A DNA stretch of 64,000 nucleotides from an uncultured bacterium. Lineage in GTDB: Bacteria > Krumholzibacteriota > Krumholzibacteriia > LZORAL124-64-63. The position numbers and the translations under genes are program-made. Under the pieces are notes generated by a model that saw nothing but the letters and a program-made list of their open reading frames with translations, ran no database searches and had not been told where the DNA came from. Location of the stretch: the NCBI GenBank assembly GCA_903912525.1, contig CAIWHK010000008.1:1-64000 (forward strand). Direction: 5' to 3'. Below are positions 29,766 through 38,113 of this stretch, piece by piece; position 1 is the first letter of the stretch; each line of letters starts with the position of its first letter.

Positions 29766-30818
29766 CTAACCCACATCCCCCCGCCGCATCCCCTCGCCCA
29801 CTTGCGCCGGCGCAAGTTCGTGCGCGAACCGATGGCATCTCCCACACAGCGTGACCAGGTTGTCCGGTCGGTTCGTGCCGCCCCGTGCGCGCGGCGTGAC
29901 GTGGTGCACCTCGAGGAAGCGCGTGGCGCCGCAGCCGGGCGTGGCGCAGCGATGGCGGTCGCGGGCGAGCACCGTGGCGCGGGTTTTCGGGGGGATGGCG
30001 GCGCGGTTGGCCTGGCCGGGTTGCCGGATGTGCGCGTCGCAGGCCAGCGCTTCGACTTGCGCCGGCGCAAGTGGGAGCTCGCCGCGCTGCGTGATCGCCG
30101 CAGCTTCGTGGCAGTCGGGGCACTGGTGGATGATGATCTGGGCGGCCGGGCCGGTGGCGGTCGACGGCGACGCGGCCGTGACGAGCGCCTCGAGGCCGGC
30201 GAGCACGGCATCGAGCCGGTCGGCGCCGCCGGGGACCAGGCCCAGCTTGTGGGCCTTTTCCAGCAGGGCTTCGAAGCGGGCCAGCTGGATGGCATCGGCG
30301 CGCAGGGTGATGGTCGACGGGGGCGGGGCCGTGGGGGCGGTCGGGGTGTCGAGCATCGGGAGCTGCGGCGCCGGTGCGATCGCCGACTTGTTGTTCGACT
30401 TGCGCCGGCGCAACTGCCGGACCGCCTGCTCCAGTTCGCGCCGGCCGGTCGTGACCGCTTTCGCCACCCACTGGTGCTGGGTTTCGGGCGTGGCGACCCG
30501 GGCCACCTGCTGGGCCTTGGTCCAGCCGAGGTCGCCGCTTTCGACCGCCTCCTTCAGGGCGGGGAGCCGGTCAAGGTCATCGGCCAGGCGCTTGAACTGC
30601 CAGTACCGGTTCTGGGAGAAGCCCAGCTCGCCGGTCGCATAGGTTTCCAGCGATGGATAGCCGAGGTCGCGATAAAGCCGGCGGCGCTGGACCTCGGCGA
30701 ACCAGAGGACGGCGCATTCGCGGGCCCGGTCGCAGGCGGCCAGGGCCTGGCGGAGGGCGGCATCGACCTGCGCGGCGGGACGGCCGGGGGTGAAATCGGG
30801 CAGCGTGATGGGGGTCAT
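29766..30818 (-). CDS. DUF222-like / HNH endonuclease
   Basis: C-terminal HNH: ATVLARDRHRCATPGCGATRFLEVHHVTPRARGGTNRPDNLVTLCGRCHRFAHE; N-terminal helical DUF222-like region; contains three in-frame palindrome copies. Confidence 0.88.
   Translation of the reverse strand: MTPITLPDFTPGRPAAQVDAALRQALAACDRARECAVLWFAEVQRRRLYRDLGYPSLETYATGELGFSQNRYWQFKRLADDLDRLPALKEAVESGDLGWTKAQQVARVATPETQHQWVAKAVTTGRRELEQAVRQLRRRKSNNKSAIAPAPQLPMLDTPTAPTAPPPSTITLRADAIQLARFEALLEKAHKLGLVPGGADRLDAVLAGLEALVTAASPSTATGPAAQIIIHQCPDCHEAAAITQRGELPLAPAQVEALACDAHIRQPGQANRAAIPPKTRATVLARDRHRCATPGCGATRFLEVHHVTPRARGGTNRPDNLVTLCGRCHRFAHELAPAQVGEGMRRGDVG
29800..29817. repeat. Palindrome copy 2: ACTTGCGCCGGCGCAAGT (inside 3' end of HNH ORF, encodes LAPAQV)
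   Basis: Perfect 18-bp palindrome. Confidence 0.95.
30055..30072. repeat. Palindrome copy 3 (inside HNH ORF, encodes LAPAQV)
   Basis: Perfect 18-bp palindrome. Confidence 0.95.
30398..30415. repeat. Palindrome copy 4, variant ACTTGCGCCGGCGCAACT (inside HNH ORF, encodes LRRRKS)
   Basis: 14-bp core intact, one arm mismatch. Confidence 0.92.
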
Positions 30819-30981
30819 GGGGGCGCCTTTCCCGGGAGGAGGACGCTGTTGATTCGATGGTGAAAAGATAGCGAATAACTTTGTTAAGCGCAAGGGGGAG
30901 AATGGGTTTTGTTGGTGATATCTTTATGGAAATACTGAATACAGCGCGGTCGGGGGGCGAGCCAAGGTCGGGTTCGCGGCG

Positions 30982-30999
30982 ACTTGCGCCGGCGCAAGT
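30982..30999. repeat. Palindrome copy 5 (tandem array unit 1)
   Basis: Perfect 18-bp palindrome. Confidence 0.95.
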
Positions 31000-31045
31000 C
31001 CAGGGCGCGCGGGCGGGCGAATCGTCAGCCCGTCGGCATCCCCCC

Positions 31046-31063
31046 ACTTGCGCCGGCGCAAGT
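31046..31063. repeat. Palindrome copy 6 (tandem array unit 2)
   Basis: Perfect 18-bp palindrome, preceded by CATCCCCCC. Confidence 0.95.
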
Positions 31064-31130
31064 CCGGGGTACATGGGCGGGCAAGTCTGGGTGCGCGGCG
31101 GGCGAACCATCGCCCCGTCAACATCCCCCC

Positions 31131-31148
31131 ACTTGCGCCGGCGCAACC
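31131..31148. repeat. Palindrome copy 7, variant ACTTGCGCCGGCGCAACC (tandem array unit 3)
   Basis: 14-bp core intact, preceded by CATCCCCCC; 8 bp from argD stop. Confidence 0.92.
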
Positions 31149-31156
31149 CGTCCGAA

Positions 31157-32338
31157 CTACCCCGCCATCCCCCCGAACACCTCGCGCAGCGCCGCGATCG
31201 TCACGTCGATCTCGACCTCGGTGATGACCAGCGGGGGCACGAATCGCAGCACCGTCTTGTCGGTGGCGTTGAGGAGGATGCCGCGGTCGCGCATCGCCAC
31301 GACCACCGGGTCGGCCTCGCCGTGCAGTTCCAGGGCGACCATCAGGCCCAGGCCGCGGGCTTCCTTGGCGATGAGCGGGAATTCGCGGACCAGCCCGGCC
31401 AATCCCGCCAGCAGCGCATCGCCCATTTGCAGGGCGTGCTTCATCAGCCCCTGTTCGGCGATCTCCTCGAGCACCGCGATGCCCGCCGCGCACGCGACCG
31501 GGTTGCCGCCGAACGTGGTGCCGTGCATACCGGGCTGCAGGACCTCGGCGACCGAGGCGGCGCCGAGGATGGCGCCGAGGGGCAGGCCGCCGCCGATGGG
31601 CTTGGCCAGGGTGACCAGGTCGGGGGCCAGGCCGAAGTGGTCGGAGGCCAGGAAGCGGCCGGTGCGGCCGCCGCCGCTCTGGATCTCGTCGCAGATGATG
31701 AGGAAGCCGTATTCGGTGCGCAGTTCAAGGAGCGCGGCAGCGAACGCGGCGGTGATGGGGCGGATGCCGCCCTCGCCCTGCACGCACTCCAAAACGACGG
31801 CGGCGGTGGTTGCGTTGACGCCCGCCCGCAAAGCCGGTACATCGTTGAACGGCAGCGACTTGCATCCTTCAAGGAAGGGGCCGAACCCGTCCTTGTAGTT
31901 GGGGCGGTCCATGATCGACAGGGCGCCGATGGTGCGGCCGTGGAAGGCGTTGGTGAAGCCGACCAGGCCGGTCTTGCCGCGTTCGGAGCCCCAGCGGCGG
32001 GCGATCTTGAGGGCGCCCTCCATCGCCTCGGTGCCGCTGTTGCTGAAGAAGACGCGGGCCATGCCCGTGTTCTGGAGCAGCAGTTCGGCCAGGCGGACCT
32101 GCGGTTCCTGGGCGAAGTAGTTGGAAACATGGATGTAACGCTTCGCCTGCCCGGTGATGGCGGCCACCACGCGGGGGTGGCTGTGGCCCAGGGCGTTGAC
32201 GGCGATGCCGGCGAACATGTCCAGGTAGCGGGTGCCGTCGGCTGTATACAAATACAAGCCCTCGCCGTGGTCGGGCTGGAGGGGCAGGCGCTTGTAAGTG
32301 TGGAAGAATGAAGTCTGTTCGCGGTCGTTCAGCGTCAT
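31157..32338 (-). CDS. argD: Acetylornithine aminotransferase
   Basis: Class III aminotransferase; FFSNSGTEAMEGALKIARRWG, CDEIQSGGGRTGRFLA, TLAKPIGGGLPLGAI; divergent from argCJBR. Confidence 0.92.
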   Translation of the reverse strand: MTLNDREQTSFFHTYKRLPLQPDHGEGLYLYTADGTRYLDMFAGIAVNALGHSHPRVVAAITGQAKRYIHVSNYFAQEPQVRLAELLLQNTGMARVFFSNSGTEAMEGALKIARRWGSERGKTGLVGFTNAFHGRTIGALSIMDRPNYKDGFGPFLEGCKSLPFNDVPALRAGVNATTAAVVLECVQGEGGIRPITAAFAAALLELRTEYGFLIICDEIQSGGGRTGRFLASDHFGLAPDLVTLAKPIGGGLPLGAILGAASVAEVLQPGMHGTTFGGNPVACAAGIAVLEEIAEQGLMKHALQMGDALLAGLAGLVREFPLIAKEARGLGLMVALELHGEADPVVVAMRDRGILLNATDKTVLRFVPPLVITEVEIDVTIAALREVFGGMAG

Positions 32339-32364
32339 CTCGGCTCCCTGGATGAAAAATGTTG

Positions 32365-32402
32365 CTTGCATAAATATACATCGGCCTGTATGTTTATGCA
32401 AG
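32365..32402. promoter_or_regulatory. Paired ARG-box-like ArgR operator between argD and argC
   Basis: CTTGCATAAATATACA - tcggcc - TGTATGTTTATGCAAG, arms 15/16 complementary. Confidence 0.75.
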
Positions 32403-32403
32403 A

Positions 32404-33441
32404 ATGAAGAACGCCGCCAGCCAGCAGCACCTCCGTGTCGCCATCGTGGGCGCCTCCGGTTACTCCGGGGGCGAATTGTTGCGCCTGCTGGCGCCGGACC
32501 CGGACGTCACCGTCGCGGTGGTCACGGCGCACGCGCAGGCGGGCAAGCCGCTGGGCGAGGTGCATCCGCAGCTGGCGGGACGGTACCCGCTGACGCTGAC
32601 GGCGTTCGATGCCGCCGACGTCGCGGGGTGTGACTGCGTCTTCATGGCGCTGCCGTCGGGCGAGGCCATGCAACTCGTCCCGTCGCTGCTGGGGAAGGTC
32701 GGGTGCGTCATCGACCTCGGCGGCGATCTGCGCCTCCCGACGGCAGATCTCTATGAACAGTATTACCGCAAGCCGCACACGGCGCCGCAGCTGCTGGGCG
32801 AGGCGGTGTACGGGCTGCCCGAGTTGCATCGCGAGAAGATTCGGAGCGCGAAGCTGATCGCGAACCCCGGCTGCTACCCGACGAGCGCGATCCTGGCGCT
32901 GATGCCCGCGTTGAAGGCGGGGCTGGTCGAGTCGACCGGCATCGTCATCAACTCGCTGTCGGGCGTGTCGGGGGCGGGGCGCAGCGCTTCGGTGGAGATG
33001 AGCTTCGCCGAGGTGAACGAGAGCGTGCGCGCGTATCGCATCGGCGATCACCAGCATGTGCCGGAGATCCGGATGGCGCTCGAAGAGGTGGCGGGCCAGC
33101 AAGTCACCCTGTCGTTCGTGCCGCACCTGATCCCGATCACGCGCGGCATCTACACGACGGTGCATGCGGACCTGTGCAAGGCCGTGGCCGTCGAAGAAGT
33201 GCGCGCGCTGTACGCCGACTTCTACCGCGACGAGCCGTTCGTGCGCATGGCCGCGGGCATCCCGGCGATCGGCGCGGTGCAGTACACGAACTATTGCGAC
33301 CTCGGCGTGTTCGTCGACCCGATGACGGGGAAGCTGGTCGTCACCAGCGTGATCGACAACCTGGTCAAGGGTGCTGCCGGCCAGGCCGTGCAGAACATGA
33401 ATCTCGTGTTCGGGCGTCCCGAACGAACCCTCCTGAAGTAG
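32404..33441 (+). CDS. argC: N-acetyl-gamma-glutamyl-phosphate reductase
   Basis: VAIVGASGYSGGELLRLL...ANPGCYPTSAILAL...GVSGAGRSA. Confidence 0.96.
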   Translation: MKNAASQQHLRVAIVGASGYSGGELLRLLAPDPDVTVAVVTAHAQAGKPLGEVHPQLAGRYPLTLTAFDAADVAGCDCVFMALPSGEAMQLVPSLLGKVGCVIDLGGDLRLPTADLYEQYYRKPHTAPQLLGEAVYGLPELHREKIRSAKLIANPGCYPTSAILALMPALKAGLVESTGIVINSLSGVSGAGRSASVEMSFAEVNESVRAYRIGDHQHVPEIRMALEEVAGQQVTLSFVPHLIPITRGIYTTVHADLCKAVAVEEVRALYADFYRDEPFVRMAAGIPAIGAVQYTNYCDLGVFVDPMTGKLVVTSVIDNLVKGAAGQAVQNMNLVFGRPERTLLK

Positions 33442-33455
33442 AACCGGAGCCTGTC

Positions 33456-34658
33456 ATGGATGTCGTCCGCGTCGGCGTCACCGCCCCCATTGGTTTCAAG
33501 GCCTCGGGCCTGTTTTGCGGGATCAAGAAGCTCCGCAAGGACATCGCGCTTGTCGTCAGCGACGTGCCCGCCGTAGCCGCCGCGATGTTCACCACCAACA
33601 CGGTGGTGGCGGCGCCGGTCGTGGTCGACCGCGAACAGATGGCGCTGGGTGGGAAGATCCGAGCCATCGTCGTCAACAGCGGCAACGCGAACGCCTGCAC
33701 CGGCGAGCGCGGCATGAACGACGCCTGGACGATGGTCAAGGACACGGCCGAGGCGCTGGGCATCGCCAAGGAGGAGGTGCTCGTCTCGTCGACCGGCGTG
33801 ATCGGGCAGTACCTGCCGATGGATGTCGTGCGCCCCGGCGTGCGCGCCGCGGCCGAGCACCTGGGGCCCGACGGCTCGGGCGCAGCCGAGGCCATCCGCA
33901 CCACCGACACGTTCGCCAAGGAGGCGGCCGTGCGCTGCGCCATCGACGGCACGCGCGTGACCGTGGGCGGCATGGCGAAAGGCTCGGGGATGATCGCGCC
34001 GAACATGGCGACGATGCTCGCGTTCGTGACGACCGACGCCGCGGTGACGCGCGAGGTGCTTGCGGCCGCGACGAAGCAGGCCGTCGACCGTTCTTTCCAC
34101 CGCATCTCGGTCGACGGCGACACCAGCACCAACGACATGGTCGCGGTGCTGGCGAACGGGCAGGCCGGCAACAAGCTGATCGACACCGTGGGTGGGCCGG
34201 GCTACGACGCGTTCTACCTGGCGCTCGAGCACGTGCTGATCACGCTGTCGAAGATGATCGTGATGGACGGCGAGGGGGCCACGAAGTTCGTGGAGATCCG
34301 CGTGACAGAGGCGGCCAGCGAAGAAGCGGCGGCGCAGGTCGCGCGCACGGTGGCCAACTCGAACCTGGTGAAGACCGCCCTGCACGGCGAGGACGCGAAC
34401 TGGGGTCGCATCCTGGCGGCGATGGGCCGCTCGGGCGTCACGTTCGACCCGACCAAGGTCGAGATCGATTTTGGCGACGTGCCGATCCTGCGCAGCAACT
34501 ACCGGATCGAGTTCTCGGAGGAGGCGGCCAAGGAAGTGCTGTCGTGCCGGGACATCGCGATCACGATCCGGATGGGCGCGGGCGACGCCTCGGCGTTCTT
34601 CTGGACGTGCGACCTGTCGAAGGAATACGTCGCCATCAACGCCAACTACCGGACGTAA
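33456..34658 (+). CDS. argJ: Bifunctional glutamate N-acetyltransferase / amino-acid acetyltransferase
   Basis: VVNSGNANACTGERGMNDAW...AKGSGMIAPNMATMLAFVTTDA. Confidence 0.96.
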   Translation: MDVVRVGVTAPIGFKASGLFCGIKKLRKDIALVVSDVPAVAAAMFTTNTVVAAPVVVDREQMALGGKIRAIVVNSGNANACTGERGMNDAWTMVKDTAEALGIAKEEVLVSSTGVIGQYLPMDVVRPGVRAAAEHLGPDGSGAAEAIRTTDTFAKEAAVRCAIDGTRVTVGGMAKGSGMIAPNMATMLAFVTTDAAVTREVLAAATKQAVDRSFHRISVDGDTSTNDMVAVLANGQAGNKLIDTVGGPGYDAFYLALEHVLITLSKMIVMDGEGATKFVEIRVTEAASEEAAAQVARTVANSNLVKTALHGEDANWGRILAAMGRSGVTFDPTKVEIDFGDVPILRSNYRIEFSEEAAKEVLSCRDIAITIRMGAGDASAFFWTCDLSKEYVAINANYRT

Positions 34659-34662
34659 GGGC

Positions 34663-35529
34663 ATGATGATCCCGATCGCCGACAAGACCGAGATCCTGAT
34701 CCAGGCGCTGCCGTACATCCAGCAGTACGAGCGGACGACGTTCGTCATCAAGTACGGCGGCGCGGCGATGGTGGACGAGGACCTGAAGGAGACGTTCGCG
34801 CAGGACGTCACGCTGCTGAAGAAGATCGGCGTGCGCGTGGTCATCGTGCACGGCGGCGGCAAGGACATCACCGGGCTGGCGGCGCAGATCGGGCTGGAGT
34901 CGCGGTTCGTGAACGGCGTGCGCTACACCGACGCGGCGATGATGAACGTCGTGCAGATGGTGCTGGGCGGCAAGACGAACCAGGACATCGTGGCGCGCAT
35001 CAACCGGCACGACGGCGGGGCCGTTGGGTTGAGCGGCATCGACAAGGGGCTGTTCACAGTGGCGCGGACCACCGACGACGGGGCCGACCTGGGCTTTGTC
35101 GGCGAGGTGACCCGCGTGAACACGGCGTTCATCGAGTCGCTGCTGGCGCAGGACATTTTGCCGGTGATCGCGCCGATCGGCGTGGATGCCGAGGGGCAGA
35201 TGTACAACATCAACGCCGACACGGCGGCCGGCAGCCTGGCCGCGGCGTTGAAGGCCGAGAAACTGGTCTACCTGAGTGACGTGCCGGGCGTGCTGGTCGA
35301 CGACGTGCTGCTGCCGTCGCTGGACCAGGCCAAGGCGGCCGAACTGGTGGAGACGGGCGTGGTCGGCGGTGGTATGCTGCCGAAGCTGCGTTCGGCGTTC
35401 GGCGCGCTGGATGCGGGCGTGAACAAGGTCCACCTGATCGACGGCCGCGTGAAGCACTCGTTGCTGCTGGAGATCTTCACGACCGAGGGCGTCGGCACCG
35501 AACTGGTCCACTGCGCGGAGAAGGCATGA
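34663..35529 (+). CDS. argB: Acetylglutamate kinase
   Basis: FVIKYGGAAMVDEDLKETFAQDVTLLKKIGVRVVIVHGGGKDI. Confidence 0.96.
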   Translation: MMIPIADKTEILIQALPYIQQYERTTFVIKYGGAAMVDEDLKETFAQDVTLLKKIGVRVVIVHGGGKDITGLAAQIGLESRFVNGVRYTDAAMMNVVQMVLGGKTNQDIVARINRHDGGAVGLSGIDKGLFTVARTTDDGADLGFVGEVTRVNTAFIESLLAQDILPVIAPIGVDAEGQMYNINADTAAGSLAAALKAEKLVYLSDVPGVLVDDVLLPSLDQAKAAELVETGVVGGGMLPKLRSAFGALDAGVNKVHLIDGRVKHSLLLEIFTTEGVGTELVHCAEKA

Positions 35530-35975
35530 CGAAGATCGAACGGCACCTGGCCATCAAGGAACTGCTGGCGACGCGGACCATCACGTCGCAGGAGGACCTC
35601 AAGCGCGAACTGGGCCTGCGCGGCGAGCCGGTGACGCAGGCGACGCTGTCGCGCGACATGAAGGAACTGGGCGTTTCACGGATCTCGCGCGGGGGCGTGA
35701 TGGCCTACGCGATGCCGTCGGAGCCGGGCAGTGCGGCGCTGCGGCCGATCATCGGGGCCGAGGTCGTGGGCATCGACAGCAACGAGCTGCTGATCGTGGT
35801 GCGCACCATCCCCGGGGCGGCGCACACGGTGGGCGAGTTCATCGATGTGCAGAAGAACGCCGACATCATCGGCACCGTGGCGGGCGACAACACGCTGCTG
35901 GTGATTCCGGCTTCCGCTGCGAAGACCGACAGCGTGCTCGCGTTCCTGAAGGATCAGTTGTTCCGGGCGAACTAG
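35526..35975 (+). CDS. argR: Arginine repressor
   Basis: ATRTITSQEDLKRELGLRGEPVTQATLSRDMKELGVSRI...GTVAGDNTLLVI. Confidence 0.95.
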   Translation: MTKIERHLAIKELLATRTITSQEDLKRELGLRGEPVTQATLSRDMKELGVSRISRGGVMAYAMPSEPGSAALRPIIGAEVVGIDSNELLIVVRTIPGAAHTVGEFIDVQKNADIIGTVAGDNTLLVIPASAAKTDSVLAFLKDQLFRAN

Positions 35976-36772
35976 ACCCACTCTTCGCGCACGACCTGCC
36001 CCTGCACGCCCAGCACCGCCAGCTTGATCGGCACCTTCCGCGAGGCCGCCGCCACCGCTTCCTTCGCCAGCGACAGCAGCCCGCTGCAGCAGGGCACTTC
36101 CATGATCGCGACGGTCAGCGTGTTGATGCGCGACTGGTCGATCATCGCGATGAGCTTGCCGAGGTAGATCTCGCGGCCGCTGTCGAGTTTCGGGCAGGCC
36201 ATCGCCAGGGCGCGGCCGCGCAGGAAGCGCTGGTGGAATTCGGCGCTGGCGAACGCGGCGCAGTCGGCGGCGAGCAGGAGGTCGGCGCCCTGGAAGTACG
36301 GCGCGGTGGGCGAGACCAGGTGCAGCTGCACCGGCCACTGCCGCAGTTCGGACGCGGCGGGCGCGGGCGTTCCCGAGGGGACCGCCGTCGGCGGGCCGGC
36401 GACAGGGAAGTGCATGGTGCGCGAGCTGGGGCAGCCGCCGCCGTGAGCATGGGCGTGAGGCGCGGAGGCCGGGGTGGGCTGCAGCAGATCACCCAGGCCG
36501 TGGCCGCCGTGGGACGGGCCGAGGTCGGGCATCTTCGACAGGTGGGCCTCGACGGCGATCTCGTCGAACTCGTCAGCATCGCGCTCAGTGACCGTGATGG
36601 CGCCCTGGGGGCACTCGCCCAGGCAGGCGCCCAGGCCATCGCAGAGGTTGTCCGCCAAGAGGACCGCCTTGCCGCCGATGATCTGGATGGCGCCCTCGGC
36701 GCAGGACGGCACGCAGTCGCCGCAGCCGTCGCAGAGGTCCTCGTCGATGTTCACGATCTTGCGCATGGCCAT
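35972..36772 (-). CDS. 4Fe-4S ferredoxin-type iron-sulfur protein
   Basis: CDGCGDCVPSCAEGAIQIIGGKAVLLADNLCDGLGACLGECPQGAI. Confidence 0.85.
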   Translation of the reverse strand: MAMRKIVNIDEDLCDGCGDCVPSCAEGAIQIIGGKAVLLADNLCDGLGACLGECPQGAITVTERDADEFDEIAVEAHLSKMPDLGPSHGGHGLGDLLQPTPASAPHAHAHGGGCPSSRTMHFPVAGPPTAVPSGTPAPAASELRQWPVQLHLVSPTAPYFQGADLLLAADCAAFASAEFHQRFLRGRALAMACPKLDSGREIYLGKLIAMIDQSRINTLTVAIMEVPCCSGLLSLAKEAVAAASRKVPIKLAVLGVQGQVVREEWV

Positions 36773-36862
36773 GGCGTTCGCCCTCCCGGCTGGGGTCCGG
36801 GATCAATTGTGGATAAGATTGTCCTGTTTGTCAAGGGGGAATCGGTCGGGGATGGCGAGGGG

Positions 36863-36880
36863 ACTTGCGCCGGCGCAAGT
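36863..36880. repeat. Palindrome copy 8: ACTTGCGCCGGCGCAAGT
   Basis: Perfect 18-bp palindrome, flanked by CCCCCC on the minus strand. Confidence 0.95.
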
Positions 36881-36887
36881 CGGGGGG

Positions 36888-36934
36888 ATATACCATGATA
36901 TTCTATAGGCGGCCTATAGATTTACGTGGTATAT
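36888..36934. promoter_or_regulatory. Nested 47-bp imperfect palindrome upstream of DUF4143 ATPase
   Basis: ATATACCA...CTATAGGC-G-GCCTATAG...TGGTATAT, inner and outer arms share the same centre (36911). Confidence 0.8.
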
Positions 36935-36941
36935 TGGATCC

Positions 36942-38093
36942 ATGACCATCCAACGCACCGCCATCCGGGCCTCGATCGAGGCCGCCCTTCGCCGCAGTCC
37001 GGTCGTGGTCCTGAGCGGGCCGCGCCAGTGCGGCAAGACAACGCTCGCCCGCGAACTGCTGAGCGAACACTCCGAAAACTACTTCGACCTGGAGGATCCG
37101 GTCAGCGTCGCGCGGCTCGAGGAGCCGCGGACGGCGCTGCAGTCTCTGCGTGGCCTTGTCGTCATCGACGAGGTGCAGCGGCGCCCGGAACTCTTCCCGA
37201 TCCTGCGCGTGCTGGTTGATCGTGCGGACAACGCGGCGCGCTTCCTCATTCTCGGCAGCGCCTCGGGTGAGCTCGAACGCCAAAGTTCGGAAAGCCTGGC
37301 GGGACGTCGTGAACGCATCGTCATCGGCGGGTTCTCGCAGCGCGAGCTGGGCAGCGAGGCTGCGCCGGTGTTGTGGCGACGCGGCGGCTTCCCGTTGTCG
37401 TACCTCGCAGCGACCGAGGAGGACAGCGTGGCGTGGCGCCGCCAGTTCATCCAGTCGCTGCTCGAGCGCGATTTTCCGCAGTGGGGCGTGCGGGTGCCCG
37501 CCACGACGCTGCTTCGCTTCTGGAGCATGGTCGCCCATTATCACGGGCAGGTCTGGAAGACGTCCGAGCCGGCGCGGGCGCTCGGAGTCTCCGAGGCGAC
37601 CTGCCGTCGCTACCTGGACCTGCTGACCGATGCGCTCATGATCCGCCAGCTGCAGCCGTGGCATGCCAACCTGGGGAAGCGGCAGGTGAAGTCACCGAAG
37701 GTATATGTCCGCGACAGCGGGTTGCTGCACCAGTTGCTGGGTGTCGCCAACGAGAAGGAACTGGTCAACCACCCGCGGCTGGGCGCCTCGTGGGAGGGGT
37801 TTGTCATCGAGCAGGTACTGGCGACCGAGTCGCATGACGAGGCATTCTTCTGGGGCACGCACCAGGGCGCGGAGATCGACTTGATCCTTCGCCGTGGCGA
37901 GCGCCTGATCGGCGTCGAGTGCAAGCGCGCCGATGCGCCGCGCATGACCCCTTCGCTGCGGACGGCGCTGGATGATCTCGGGCTGGAGCGGATCGTCGTG
38001 GTCTATCCCGGGCAGCAGCGCTATCAGCTGACCGATCACATCGATGTCGTGCCATTGGCTGAGATCGGGGAGGGGTGCCTCGGCGCGCCCTAG
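36942..38093 (+). CDS. AAA-family ATPase, DUF4143 type
   Basis: VVVLSGPRQCGKTTLAREL, GLVVIDEVQRRPELFPILRVLVD, KSPKVYVRDSGLLHQLLG, EGFVIEQVL. Confidence 0.92.
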   Translation: MTIQRTAIRASIEAALRRSPVVVLSGPRQCGKTTLARELLSEHSENYFDLEDPVSVARLEEPRTALQSLRGLVVIDEVQRRPELFPILRVLVDRADNAARFLILGSASGELERQSSESLAGRRERIVIGGFSQRELGSEAAPVLWRRGGFPLSYLAATEEDSVAWRRQFIQSLLERDFPQWGVRVPATTLLRFWSMVAHYHGQVWKTSEPARALGVSEATCRRYLDLLTDALMIRQLQPWHANLGKRQVKSPKVYVRDSGLLHQLLGVANEKELVNHPRLGASWEGFVIEQVLATESHDEAFFWGTHQGAEIDLILRRGERLIGVECKRADAPRMTPSLRTALDDLGLERIVVVYPGQQRYQLTDHIDVVPLAEIGEGCLGAP

Positions 38094-38113
38094 AGGCACC
38101 CCCGTTGCGATGC

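Noticed and set aside
30982-31148. Possible short CRISPR array (three regular repeats with spacers)
   Set aside because: Repeats are only 18 bp and fully palindromic, spacers are unequal and similar to each other, the same repeat is dispersed elsewhere, and no cas genes are present.
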